Positions 1 to 13,065 of a stretch of DNA of 64,000 nt are shown here, piece after piece. A model generated the notes under the pieces. The model did no database searches and was not told where the DNA came from. It was given only the letters and a program-made list of their open reading frames with translations. A program made the position numbers and the translations under genes. This DNA comes from Heloderma charlesbogerti (lineage: Eukaryota > Chordata > Lepidosauria > Squamata > Helodermatidae): positions 496,001-560,000 of the forward strand of contig JANEZZ010000302.1 of NCBI GenBank assembly GCA_026122225.1. Reading direction: 5' to 3'. How positions within the stretch are numbered: the first letter of the stretch is position 1; the number at the start of each line of letters is the position of its first letter.

Positions 1-205
1 CCAGAATGATCATCTGGCAAGTTACAAAGCAACCTAACCTGGCCTTCTGCAACCCAGGCTGCTATCCTATACATACTTCCTTGGGAGTGAGCTCCATTAG
101 AATCAACAGAGCTTACCCATAATAACATATACAACAGATCAGGCTGTTTTGCCTGCTTAACCCTATCTCAGCTTTAATAGAGTTAGGCAAATTGGAAATT
201 TTAAC

Positions 206-206
<1 letters not shown>

Positions 207-253
<47 letters not shown>

Positions 254-254
254 A
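207..254. repeat. Compound (TC)n(AC)n microsatellite
   Basis: About 12 CT units followed directly by about 12 CA units. The same compound arrangement recurs at 13001-13066. Confidence 0.97.
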
Positions 255-1207
255 TCCAAATGATCATGTTTAAATAAACCCAGATGCAAACTGGCGGCAG
301 AGGAAACTGTAAATCCTCTTTCAGAACAAAATGGCACTCGCCATGTTTCAATACCCCTAAGAAGACATAGGAAGGCTTCCTGAAAAGGAACTGCTCTTTT
401 CTCAATTTTTAGACTTTTTTATAAGAATTAGTCCTGGGACTGAGGTTGTGGAAATGCAGGTAAAGAAACATTTTCTGGTTTTGTTTTTAAATCGTTAGCA
501 CCAATATCAGTTAGCTGCAGTAACAAGTCTACGTTTTCCCCTATGTTCATTAAGCAACTAATGTTAGTATCAGTCTAGGCCTTAGCTGTCAATAAAACAC
601 TAACATCTTGGTGGTGTTCATACTGGCTGAATTTACCACTGAAAGTATTGTTGGAGGATCCCCTGTTGCCAATTCGTTTCAAACAACTATTTGCAATGTG
701 ACACAAGGGCCCACAGACTGAATTCCTCAGCCTTCTCTTGATATAATTGCATGATTCTTTGAATCCTGGCTTGAACTATTTATTTTATTTACTACAGTTC
801 TGGCACAGCCATCATACATGGGGGTTTCAGGTCTCCCAACCAGGCAATGACAAAACCCAAACCTGCTCAGATTTCAGATTCAGATACAGCCACTCAGAAG
901 GTGGCTGCATCATGTGCCTGCAGACTGCCCCCAAAGTAACTTGGCAGAGCATCCTTTCCTGCTCTGACATTTTCCACACCCCTCTTACAGGGCATGACAC
1001 CAATAACATTTTTGCCTTAGCATAATGGGCTTGCCAAGAGAAAACCTGGCTACAGACATGATGAGCAATTAAATCTCCATGGAACCTAGTATGGAGGAGG
1101 CTCTCAAGGGAGCGTCTGACATAATTCACAGCTTTGTTTATACCTAAGAAATGAAGAATGAAAGGGTTCTGTGATTATCATCTTGTTTAAACTGGCTGTG
1201 TGCTTCT

Positions 1208-1275
1208 GAATATTTTATTTATTTATTTCATTTCTATACCGCCCAATAGCCGAAGCTCTCTGGGCGGTTCACAAA
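1208..1275 (-). repeat. 3' end of TAAATAA-tailed interspersed repeat
   Basis: Read on the minus strand: GAACCGCCCAGAGAGCTTCG, then GCTATTGGGCGGTATAGAAA and an AAATAAATAAAT tail. The same 3' end occurs at 50474-50551 (+) and, more diverged, at 63106-63168 (+). The AT-rich tandem tail suggests an L2-like or other non-LTR 3' terminus; the family is not assigned. Confidence 0.8.
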
Positions 1276-1711
1276 AACTGAATACAGAATGAGTGGGGTG
1301 AGGGACTCCCAAAACTGAATATTCTCAGCATCTTTCTCAGTATATTTCAAACTGGAAGAAATGTGGGAAATTAATCTTAAGATCCCAAACAACTGGGTGA
1401 TGACATTTCTAGAGGAAAAGATGATGGGCATTTTCACACATGAGCCTTTAAGCATATTGTTGCTGTTGTCTAAATCATTTTCTAATGTGAATATAAAACC
1501 TATGTTAAATTCTTGTTTGCATTACAAATGCCTCTCTGCGCACTTCCTACTCCATATTAAAAAGGATAATGTGTTCACATAAATAGCGCAACAAAGGTTC
1601 AACAGGGCAACTGAGTCATCATGTGTGAACTGAAAACAACATATTTGTCTTGGTTCTACATGCACCAAGATCTCGTGGTGTTCCCAGGTCCACATAAAAG
1701 GAGCCCGTATG

Positions 1712-1838
1712 GTGTTGGAGCTGGGGAAAGACTTCAACCTGAGACCTTAGTGAGCTGTTGCCAGTCAGAGGACCCAGTACTGGGCTGGAGAGATCAACGG
1801 TCTGACTCAGTATAAAGCAGCTTGATACGTTCAAAATA
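1712..1838 (+). repeat. tRNA-derived SINE, 3' half
   Basis: It contains the non-tRNA body seen in this SINE (AACCTGAGACCTTAGTGAGC, then TGCCAGTCAGAGGACC and GGTCTGACTCAGTATAAAGC). It shares this with the minus-strand copies at 24190-24380, 38200-38362 and 47405-47627, which also retain the tRNA-like head. Confidence 0.65.
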
Positions 1839-2529
1839 TCCATAAGCTTAACAACACTGGCAGAAATGACCAGGCCTCTTCATTTTAAACAAATTAGAAG
1901 AATCTTGGGAAGCACAGCAGGAAGACCTCCTGTGCAAATAAGTGCAAAAATCATTCTAGGGCTTACTTTGCTCCCCATATTTCCTGAATTTGTCATAGAG
2001 CAACGTACCACATTCATAAAGAAAACCTGACAAATTGAGGATTTGGGCTGTGAATCCAAAACACACTTCCTTGGAAGATTGTTCCACCAATGTTAATAGA
2101 GCTTCTGAGTAGAGCATGCACAGGATTGGGCAGCAAGGATCCTGGCATATGGGGAAGAACTTGGAAGTTGTATTTGCTCTCATCCCTTAGGAAGTTTTTG
2201 TTTTGCTTTTACTATAGTGTTCTACTAACAACAATACTCAGCATTTGCAGCTTTCGTCAGTAGACTCTGAAAACAGATTCTGAAAGGATTTTAGAAAGTG
2301 CTTACTACTATCCCTACCATTACTCCTACTTTACAGGTGGGAACACTGAGGCATGGGGTAGGTGAGCAGCTTGCTCCGCTGTGTGATCTTGGGCATTGAG
2401 CAGAACCATGAAAGGGAATCTGCATGTCTTAACTTGCCCCTCCTAACTTTGCACTGATTTCAGTACGCCATAGCTGCCTTTCTAACAGGGGCATGTGCAG
2501 CATACAAAAGGTATCTTGAATCTGACTGC

Positions 2530-2706
2530 ATAGAATCATAGAGTAGTAGGGTTGGAAGGGGCCTACAAGGCCATCAAATCCAACCCCCTGCTCAGTGCAG
2601 GAATCCAAGTCAGAGCATCCCTGACAGATGGCTGTCCAGCCTCATCTTGAACGCCTCCAGTGTGGGAGAGGCAACTACCTCCCTAGCCAATGTTGTGAAG
2701 GAGAGC
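2530..2706 (-). repeat. CR1 LINE 3' terminus
   Basis: The sequence TAGAATCATAGAGTAGTAGG, then GGTTGGAAGGGGCCTACAAG and CCAACCCCCTGCTC, is the reverse complement of the CR1 3' end seen at 19600-19798. Only the last roughly 175 bp are present, the usual 5' truncation of CR1 copies. Confidence 0.92.
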
Positions 2707-2813
2707 ATACCCTGATAAGGAAGCCCAGATGTGATCAGGAAAACGGAGGATCCTGTATTGCTTCTGATGATTACAGCAGTTGGTTAAAAGCCTCTGGGAA
2801 GCAACCTGTACTG

Positions 2814-3090
2814 CCACTGTACTTCCACTAGTTCTATCGCACTAGCAAAATGGACCACTTGCGCAACAGGAACTAGCAGTTCCTAAAATTAAATAAGAAT
2901 GGAAATCAGTGGCAACGTTCATTTCTAGAATGGGGAAGATCAGTGGAGCCCCCTTCTGTGAGCTCTGCTTACCTGCCCTGTTCTGGAAACTAATGTTGCT
3001 GCCCCATTTCTGTTCTTTTCAGGAACTGCTAGTTCCTCTTGCACTAGCTGTTCAGTCTGCAGTATCCATCACATCTAGTGTAAGTGTGCC
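2814..3090. repeat. Inverted-repeat (MITE-like) element
   Basis: The left arm (2814-2885) includes AGGAACTAGCAGTTCCT. The right arm (3020-3090) includes AGGAACTGCTAGTTCCT, and the outer parts (CCACTAG / CTAGTG, GCACTAG / CTAGTGC) are also inverted. The arms are imperfect. No transposase frame is present. Confidence 0.55.
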
Positions 3091-3671
3091 TTTAGATTGA
3101 CACATGAGAACTTCACAGTCTAAACCACAATCTAGCATTCATCTGTATTTCTGCTCTATGTTTTGTCTTTTCTACTTACCCCTCTCAAAACTCATACTGC
3201 ATTAGAGAGGTACAAGCTTTTCTGTAAATGCCCTGGATGAAAGACAAAAGGTATATCTACATAACAAACTTTTATTGGTTTTATACCAACTGAATTGTCA
3301 TTAGCTTCCCTATAGTCTGGTGAAGGTGCTTGAGCCCTCCTAGCACCATTTACCCCACTACAGTTCCAGGGGAAGGGGGAATTATTCTTAAACCAGTCTG
3401 TTGTTCGAACACACCCTTCCCAGCCATTATCACACCCCTCATCACAGGCCAGGATTCAAAGAACTACAGTTAGTTCTGCACACCCAGTGACACTTGGGAT
3501 TTCTGTTTCTTGGTTTTTGTAGGCCCCGGGTTGCCTAGCAAGAGACTGTTAAAACTGCGTGGGGAAAGGGGGTCTAAAATCAATTTCATTGAAAAAGTAA
3601 AAAAAAAAAAAAATCCAACCAGCTGTCTGCAAGCCTGTAGGCATGCCTAAAGCAGCTCTTTGCATCCTGGC

Positions 3672-3694
3672 CACACACACACACACACACACAC
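3672..3694. repeat. (CA)n microsatellite
   Basis: About 11 uninterrupted CA units. Confidence 0.95.
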
Positions 3695-3904
3695 TAATGT
3701 GCACAATTGCAGCTGTTCACCCACTTACATAGACACCTTATTAATTTTGTCTGCTAATTTTATTTAGCAGCGGTCTGCACAAGGACTTGTGATCCACCAA
3801 GCCAAACACAATCTGCCAGCCACACACCTGTTAAGTACTTGACTAGCCTCCTGGTTTCTGCAGTCCCAGGCAGGCAGCAAGAACAGGAGGTTAATTGAGC
3901 CCCA

Positions 3905-4185
3905 GGTATGTTTATTTATTACATTTTTATCCTTTCTTCCAAGGAGTTCAAGTTGGCATATATGCGGTCCTCCTCCCCACCACCCACTTTATCTTCACAA
4001 CAACCCTGTGAGGTAGGCTAAGCCGAGAGAAATGACTGTTCCAAGGTCACCCAGTGAGCTTTGTGGCAGAGTGAGGTTATGAATTAGGGAGACTTGAAGA
4101 ATCATCACCCAGAGTGGCTGGGTGACCAGCCAGATGGGCGATTAATAAATTTAATAATAAATAAATAAATAAAAAATAAATTCAG
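3905..4185 (-). repeat. MIR-like core plus TAAATAA-tailed repeat
   Basis: Positions 3990-4060 (CTTCACAACAACCCTGTGAG, then AAGGTCACCCAGTGAGCTT) read as the reverse complement of a MIR/CORE-SINE core. The right part (CACCCAGAGTGGCTGGGTGA ... ATTAATAAATTTAATAATAA) matches the repeat at 54797-55060. It is probably two old repeats side by side. Confidence 0.6.
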
Positions 4186-6755
4186 TCTTTGCAAATTCTT
4201 GTAACACATGACCACTCAGATCATAACACCACTCAGATTCCAACAGTTTCCACATGTATTAAAATATGAATTAAAGTATTATTTTGATAGGAATCTTTCT
4301 TCAAAGTGTACATTAATGTGGAAACGGAACAGAATAGAATAATGGGTAACATGCAACTGTGACAGGGACTGGAAACAGACAGATTTGCCCATGTCTGATG
4401 CGAATGTTGGTCTCCCTGATCCTCGTCTGCCATCCCAGCCATACCACCACACTGGCTCTCAGTGGGCTACCATACATGGCTGGCAGTCTGAGTTGTGCTT
4501 GGTGGTCAGAAGTTGCACAGGCTTGGTTAGCAGATCGAAGGCTGGCTACTTCGCAGTCCTAGAGCCCAGCAACTATTTCACAATACTGTCACAACATCCT
4601 GTCCTCCCCACACACCCTTGTCCCATGCTTCCACGGCAGACTGTTTCACCTGCGTGTGGCCAGTGTATTGGTGCAACTGCACTATTAGGAAAAAATAAAC
4701 AAACCTAGGCCCAATATTCCAGAAGGAGGAAGTCTGTGTATACCTGGATGGGACTGTTTCTTCTAGAAGAGGCAAAACTGAAATAAAACAATATATGACA
4801 AGACTGCTGGCCCAGATTAAAAAGAAGAAGAATTAAGGAGAATTAAGGAGAAGAAGAAAGAGCAAATCAAGGAATGCTGTTAGATACTGAGATGCATACA
4901 ATGTTGGACAGGCATATGCAATTCGGTGTCACTAGTTGCTACTCAAAAAAAGTTCTGTACTCAGCAATGTGAGATAAAAAGTTACATTTCCAAAACTCCT
5001 TTCTAGGACTGCTGCTGCATGTTTGCCAGTGGTCTACACTAAGGACTGGCCAATGCAATAAAGTGAGGTGGTAGAGTCCTGAGGTGGTAGAATGGGCTGT
5101 ACTACTTCATACTGCAGGTGGCAGGAGATACCATTTTGAATGCTCCCAAGGGTATGTTTGTTTGTTAAAGGAACACCCTCACAATTCCTTTTAAAGTAGC
5201 ACATCAGAAAAAAAGGGTTGTAGCCTGACACTCACCTGCACTGAGCTCATTTTGTACTTGCTGTTAATTTTGTAGGGAAACATTCAAATACGTGATCCGG
5301 CAACCTGTTGTCCAAGTGGTACAGTCTATTCTACCACCCTGGGATCCTGCTACTTCATTCTGAGGCAGTTGTACACCACACCTGATTTAGTGTCTGGTCA
5401 GAAAAAAAACAACAACAGAGATTGGAAGCAACAGAAATCACAGCAGAACCTTGCCTAGTTAGACGTACACACAGAGAGTTTAAACAACTTCTCCTCACTT
5501 CAGCAGAGTTCATGAGAATGGAGGCACTGATGCAGTGAGGTTTGTAGTACAAAGACTAATTTTTTTCATAGCGTACTACAGTACAGATACTAGCATATTA
5601 TGATTAGCATCTTAAAATTAGCCAGTCTAAACCTACAATTTGCCAGAAAGTACCATTGAGGGTGCAGATACCTGGCATTTTGAACCAACTGCTGTCATCT
5701 TTTCTAGTTTGGAAAATGAACCTTCCAGCCTTTTTAGTGTAATTTAAGAAGTTTTCCGTGTACGTTGATTCAACTGTGCAAAACACAATACATACTCTAA
5801 TCCTAGGTCTTGATTTGACAGATATAAAAAGTAAACTACAATTTGTATTTTCACTTAGAATATTCAGACATCAAAAAGGTGTGACAGTTGAAACAAGCAG
5901 ATTTCTTTTGTGCTGGTAAGTTTTCCATTATGATATTTGCAGCTCTTTAATAAAATTGATTCATTGGGTCATAAATCTCAGCCTGAAATATTTGTTACTT
6001 AACTGCATCCTATGGTATCCCAACCTGCTCCCTGTATTAGGGTAGCTTGTTTTCTTTTCCCAGTCTTTTCTACCTAAATTAAACACACACTGTATAAATA
6101 TACATTGTATCCTGCATCTATTTTCTTTCCTTTAAAAACCCACTCTCAGTATAATTTTGGAAACCAGGTTGTAGAATCTTATCCCTTTCCAGGATGCATA
6201 AAACTGAAGCTACAGCACAGAGAAGAAGGGTTGAGGCTCATGGGATTCGTAACAAAGGTGGTCACTTTAAAGATCTCCCTTTCTTTCTCTTTCCCTCTCT
6301 GCCTTAGAAGTTCATGCTCCTAGCTCTTACATTTTCTGACCCTCTGAAGGAGATCCAAACAAAACTAAGCAGGTTAAACTGGGATTTTTTTTTCTCCTTC
6401 CCGCCCTCTCATTTAGGATATTTCCTATCTTCATGGATTGCATTGCAACAGAAGATGCTGTAAACTCTCCCTGCAATGGTCAAAGACATGATGCTGGGTT
6501 TTCTTCTATCAAATACCACACAAGAGTCATGCGCATCAGTATGCGATACTAATTGCTTGTTAGGCACATTCCCCCCTGCTGGTACATTGAAGACAACACT
6601 GAAGCCCACACCCTCAAATATATTAGCTACACACACCTGTGCTTCAGCTTCTTCTCTCCCTGCTGTTCCACCACGTATTCTGCCAGATAAGGAGATATTT
6701 GCACCCTTTTCTCCCTCCCCACTTCCCCCTTGTCCTTTCCCTGGCTGGTGCTATT

Positions 6756-6979
6756 CTAAAGTAAGGTTGCATGCCCACTGGAATCATCATGGTCTACACT
6801 GTTGAGAATGGCTGTCTGGTCTTCAGGAACCTGCCGGTGGCAGAGGTCATCCTTCAGTGCTGAGAGGCGGGCAAAGGGGTCCTGACGAGGGTGTCTCTTC
6901 TTCTTCCGGAGACAGACAGCTTCGTCGGGCCACAGTACCTGAGAGTTAGGATGTTGCTGAACCTGGGAGGCAGAACCAT
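6756..6979 (-). CDS. IGSF9B: IGSF9B last coding exon with stop and PDZ-ligand-like C-terminus
   Basis: 224 nt (2 + 73 codons + stop), residues 995-1068. The acceptor is TTTCACCTTCCTCTTCAG, with a strong pyrimidine tract. The frame set by the previous exon stays open for 73 codons to TAG at 6758-6756. It contains [20 protein letters not shown] and [19 protein letters not shown], and ends SSGHATLL. The last four residues ATLL fit a class I PDZ ligand (S/T at -2, hydrophobic at 0), consistent with known MAGI2 binding by this family. No poly(A) site was assigned; AATAAA on this strand occurs at 3274-3269 and within repeats further on. Confidence 0.85.
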
Positions 6980-9900
6980 CTGAAGAGGAAGGTGAAAGGG
7001 ACAGAGGAAGAGGATGGGTTAATCATTTGTATGGATACTATTCGTTGGCAGACGACAATAAATAGGGTGTGTTTTTAAAGCCAGCAACAAAAAGCAAAAT
7101 AAAAATAAAATCAATATATAAGCTAAGATATAACCAAGGTGCGCAGGTATTAATCTTAGCATATGAAAAGTTTTGAGTGATTTGTACAAAAACAAGTAAT
7201 GCCTGAAAAAAAGGAAGGTTTGCTCTATGCAGAGAAGAGAACATGGAGGAAGATGTAGCTCATGGGATTGGTGTGAGGATGGATGAGCCTTAGGAATAAG
7301 GCAGGCTTTCATCTAAATAAAGACATAATCAAGAGCAAAATAAAAGGAGGAGGAGTTAGGAGAGGTTATTGAGGAACTGGGGTAGAAGGAAGGAGGAAAT
7401 GAGAGAGACGTAGGGGTTGAGCTTAAAGAGAGATAGGGAGAGTTGGAAGAAATCCACTGGGAAACTGTGGGAAATACCAGCTCGGGAGCTATACAGATTG
7501 AGGTTAGGCGGGCTATAAACTACCTTTGGCCTAAGGGATGGAGTCAAGTATCACAAGGGGAGGAGAAAAAAAACACCCTAGCAGGTAGACCTTTTGCTTC
7601 TGAAGATCCAAGGAACAGGACAACCCAGTGACCTCTTACACAGGTCAAAACCAGGACAGAGTAGCAAGCTCTGGGGCCAGAGACAGAATCAATTCCCATT
7701 ACAAGTCGTCGACTTCAATGAGTATTGTGCTGGGCCCAGAGTTGAGAAAGAGGCGGGGGAGATTAGCCAGGAGTCTCGTGTTCCTCACACTCACTGATTT
7801 GTTTTTTGGATTTCGAGGAGCCCTTGGATGACTTTTTGGGCTTCTTTATCCGCTGGTATTTCAGAGCTTCGAGCCTCTCAGGTGCAGCAGCGTTCCGGGT
7901 TGGAGATGGACGTTTTCTAGAAAGACAAAGCAGACAAGCGCCATCAGTGGCCCCCTGCCATATTCTGTCTCAAGGGAGGTCTCTCTGCTGGGAAGAGAGC
8001 ATTCAACCTCCACCAGGTCTGCCATGGAAAAGGAAAAGATGAGGAGGCCCTAGGGTGGTGGAATAAGGGTCTACCCCACCACACCAGTGCTGGAGGTGAA
8101 ACCATTCTCTCACCTCATCATGAATGAATGAAAATGGTCTCTCCTCACCCCCAAACCCCCCAAATAACCCCAACCAACCCTGCCATCTCTTTCTCTGGGG
8201 ACCTCCATTTTTCCATCCTATGATCAATGCTGCTCAGGTCGAACCAGGCAAAGGTTATAGAAAGACAGTAGGACTCCAAACCCTGGCCATTCCTGTGAAT
8301 AGAATCAAACTCCTGAAAATGGCAGAATCACGCTGGAAAAAAAAGTAAAATTGGCACCAAGGCTCTTGGCTTAAAATTATCTGCAATCTTCAAAAAAAGA
8401 GAAAAAAAGGAGAAGAAGAAGAATCATTAAAGTGACAATTCTTATGTCTGATAAGGCACTTTTTGGAATTAAAAGGGAGAAAAAACACAAAAGGCACAAA
8501 CAGGTATTCACAGTGGTGGGAAGATTACCAAATCTATGAGCAAGGGATGCACCCCGACGCCACAACACAAAAAGAAAAATGTCGCGGGAGAAATATGGTG
8601 GAGTTGGCAGACGCAATGAAAAAGAGTCCTTATAACTCCGAAGTATTTCCAATATACATTTACATTCTTCACGCTTCCAAGGGTTGACCTACAAGTTCTA
8701 TACATTCATCACAAACCCACACAAACACACACACACCACAGCACATAAGCCAAAAAGGGAGAGAAATCTTGCAAATTCTCTTGAAAGATACAGCAGAAAA
8801 TAAGGGTGGGAGAGACATTCATTTGTTTTGCATTTTAATGCAAACTTACCTAATTTGCACTTCCCAAACCAATATGTGAACTGAAATGCAGTTATACTTT
8901 GATATTCAGAATTTGCCAAATTTCACAATGTAGTTCTCCAATTAAAATGTGTACAAAAAGGTGTATATTAGGAAAAGGTGTGCACAAAATGTGGATATTA
9001 ATTAAAGAAAACATATACAAATGCATTAGGGGAAAGTGCTTCCAAAAATGCATATATTAGGAATAATGCACCTATACTTTGGAAGCTTTTCACTTACGTT
9101 AATTCTTTTGGCAGATTTCCCAGGGGCTGGAAAACAGTATTGTGTCCCAATCTTTAAGAAGGGGGATAAATTGCTTCCAATTAATTACCATCCAATTAGT
9201 TTACTAGATGCTTCCTCCAAACTTTATATGCATTTTTTATTGGGTAAGGCTGAGGATTAGGCAAATAAAAACGTCATTGGGAATGAACAAGCAGGCTTCT
9301 ATCATGGAAAGTCTGCCACAGAGTAGTGCTTTGTTTTAAATCATCAAAGAGTAGGGATGTATGCAAAATTTGTTCCTATTGCAAATCATACAAACATGTC
9401 CCATTTGCAACCCTGAATGTAAGTGCGAGCAAGCACACAATTCTTGGGAAAATGTTTGAATTTCCCAAACATGTATTTGATTCAAAAATGCACACTTCTG
9501 CAAGTGTGTGCCCCCAAAAATATGCATTTGGGCATGTGCTCACTCAGTTGCGGAAAATGTGCACTTTTAAAAATGTACTTTTTTCTGAAAAATGCACATT
9601 TTCCCTGTTCCCCCTTCCCAACCCCCAACCCCCAAAAGACACCCACAATTGGGAATGCAAACTTGGTGAAATGACAGTGGTGGCAGGTGACTTTAGTTAC
9701 CACCAATCAAACTCTAATTGTACTATCCAAGTTGCTGAACCCATTTTGGGGTTCAGCACCTTGGATAGCACTCTTCAGCACCTTGGATAGCACTGTTACA
9801 GTTTTGGCAGGTGGTAACTAAAACCCTGAATGGAATCACAGCCCCTCTGGAACGGGGGTTGCCAGATGGCACTGCGAAATGGGCTTTGAGGAAGAATTCA

Positions 9901-12227
9901 GAGAACCATAGCAAGCTTGACCTTTGCACATTCATCCCTCTCTAGCTAAGAAAGAAATATGCAGGTGCCCCTAAGAAGCGCTTATATGCTGTTTTTGTAG
10001 AACTGCCTTCAGCCTTTGACAAGATAAACAGAGAGATGCTTTGGTAAAAACTATGGAGGCTTGAGGTGCATAGTTTCTTGTTAATTCTGATTAAGAACCA
10101 ATATACAGGCACATCAATGTAAATAAGGGTAGGCAGAGTGTGAAGGTTTGAGGCCTACAGAAGCAAGGAAAGGAAAAAGGTCAGGCCTAGGGGCCTGGAG
10201 GGTTTTTTTTGTGGGGGGGAGTAACTCTGAGAAGAGTAATTTCATTTCCCCAGTTAAGTTTCATTTCTTCAGGTTTGAAGCAGTACTTTTGGTTTTGGGG
10301 AAGAAGGGTATAAAAAGAGAGAGTCAGAAAGACTAGAGCAGTAAGAGCAGAGTCGGGGAGACTAGAGCCTGAAGAGGGAGCAGGAAGAAGCAGCCTGAAG
10401 AAGTCTAAGTATAGCTAGGGTAAAGGAACTTGCATTTTCTCTTAATGCCTTTTGTATCACTCAGCTCTACTGTGTAAATACCTTTAGTTCTGATCTGCTT
10501 GCTTTACTTCACCAGTAAACTGTTGTGGTTAAACCCTGTGTCTAGTGTGTTAATCACCCACACATACAGTCTAAACCCCATGTTATTGGAAAGGGGGAAG
10601 TAAAAGAAAGAAGGTGGAACTCTTTAGGAGGCAAAAAAAATCCTTAAGTTGCTCAGGGGTCCAGGCCATAAGGGTAACCCTGGCACAGGGAAAACCAGTT
10701 GTCAGAAGAAATTTACTCAACAAAAGGCATAAGACAAGAGTGTCTGTTGGCTCTTTTTTGTATACTATATATGTGAATGATGTTATTGTCCAACTGCCTG
10801 ACAAGTCCAACTTCCCAGTGACTGTAGGTATGCAGAAACTGAATATATTGCTATATGCAGATGAGATGGTTCTGCTATCCCAGACCCAAACTGATATGAG
10901 AAGATTGTTGAAAGTGTTTGGGGTAGGGATGTCAGAGAAATCCACTGCGGATTCAAATGAGGCTGGATTCTTTGGAATCCGGCCTCAGGAATCCGCAGCA
11001 GATCGGGACCACTTACCTCCGCTCCAGGAGGACTGGAGGCGGAATGGCACTTGGCTGCTTCTTCCAGCCAGAGCCGTTCACCTCCTCCCTGTGCCTGCCG
11101 ATTGCCTTTTAAAAAAATGTCTTAAAAAAAAATGGCGATCAGGAGGATGTGCCCATAGACTTATACGCAAAATAGAGCAGTGAATCTTGAATATATTTTA
11201 TATGCTATACTGTAAATTATATGATACTCCAAGGGAAAACTACCTGAAGAAAAGTTTAGAAGCAGTAGCCATTCATAGTGATATGGATAAAATCAAATAT
11301 ATGCTATCTAACACATTTAAGTCCATTATATTAAATTCAGCCAAATTTGAGTTCAAACCCTTCCAACTCAGGCAAGCTTTTGAGACTAACATTTTTGTCT
11401 AAGGACTTTGCCTCTTGTATATGATCTATATATTATAAATGTTTGATTTGTTGTGATGTAAATTTCCTTTTTGGCTATAACCTGTAACTGGTTGCCTAAT
11501 AAGCTTGATTTGGATTTGGCAAACGAGAATCCCCCCCCCAAAAAAATCATAAACTGATGCAGAAATTGGATGAAATGAATTTAACATTGGAAAAATGAGA
11601 AACTGAGCAAAACCAAAATTGACAGATCCATCCATCTCTAGTTGAAAATTGTAGATGTTCTAGACAACCAACAACCTCTCATGCAGTACAAGGATGTATC
11701 TGAACTATTATATTGTCACACTTCAAATTGATTTGGACAACCACAGCCTAGGTTGAATGGACTTGCCACAGGCAACACTATACAGTTTGTGCAGCCAGAC
11801 TACACATTGGGTGGAGACTAGAACTAGAACTCAAAACAAGCTTACTCCATCAGTATCTACAGAATTAATTTGGGATTTGCTCCATGTGCCTCCTGTGTTG
11901 GAGTCTAGGTTCATGGCCCCTTAGAGAAAAGCCTTCTCTGTAATGTACATATGGGGAAACTGTAGTCCACATAAGGCCCACAAATGCCTCTAATACAGCG
12001 GGCCAGCCCCCTCCTGCTGCTGTTGCCATAATATGCTGGTTGCTGCCGAAATCGTGCTCCCCCAGCCTGCTGAGGTTCGGCAACCTCAGCAGAGTGCGAT
12101 CTATATGGGAAGGACACCATGCAGGGAGGGTTATTCCTCATGCATTCTCCTCCCCATCACAATCAAGCTCCACCCCAGCTCACTAAATAGCTGTCATCCC
12201 TGCAAGCTATCCTGCCCATTTAAATCC

Positions 12228-12258
<31 letters not shown>

Positions 12259-12997
12259 CTTTTATGGGGGCTGGGAAAAGCTGAGGAGTATGCTAAGCAG
12301 AACACTTCTTTGACTATTCCCAAGCACCAATTAACTGGAGGAAGTAGGAGATGCAATGGGATCTTTGCTTTCTTTTTTCTTTTTTGAATCCCCATATGCT
12401 GAGATGGGGAGACGTGTGTCTGTCTGTGTGTGTGTGTGTCTGGGTGTGAGGAAAGTGTGTGTGTGTGTGTGTGTGTGATGGTGTGAGGATGAAAGAGAGC
12501 AGGGTAGGCAAACAGGAAGTCTTTCTACGAGTGTGTGTGTGTGTGCATGCAACATGGGGTCCACTACCAGAATGTGGGCCCAACCTCCTGCTTATCACAA
12601 CATGCAGCCCTTGGGAGCAAGAAGATTGCCTGCCCCTGCTAAAATGAACTCTGCTCCCACCATACCAATGCCTCTCAGCTAAGCAGCATAGCACCGTGAA
12701 TGCCCTTTGGTCTTGGATTTCCCAGTAAATCTTATACTTCCGTGAGGTATTTGGTCCATGGGGCCAGGAAAGTGGGGCTATATAAGCTTCAACTACTTTG
12801 GAAGTCAAAAGGGATAGAAAGTAAGGGTGGTTTCTTTCGCTAAAGCTACTGCTGAGACAACACTGCAGTCTTCCACACCATATGACAGGGGAAAACCAAC
12901 ATAGTCTGCTTTGGTTTTGGAGACACCTGCCAACTTCCAGGACCAGGAGAATCTTGACTGTGAACTGCCTATCTTGCCAATCAGCAGTATTCCAGAG

Positions 12998-13065
<68 letters not shown>

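Larger units (their letters stand above)
1..6755. other. 3' UTR and/or downstream flank of IGSF9B
   Basis: No coding region is supported here. The stretch holds a TC/AC microsatellite at 207-254, the end of a TAAATAA-tailed repeat at 1208-1275, half of a tRNA-derived SINE at about 1712-1838, a CR1 3' end at 2530-2706, an inverted-repeat element at 2814-3090, a CA repeat at 3672-3694 and a MIR-like plus TAAATAA-tailed repeat at 3905-4185. From about 4200 to 6755 I recognise nothing. The 3' UTR must lie within this stretch but its end cannot be fixed. Confidence 0.6.
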
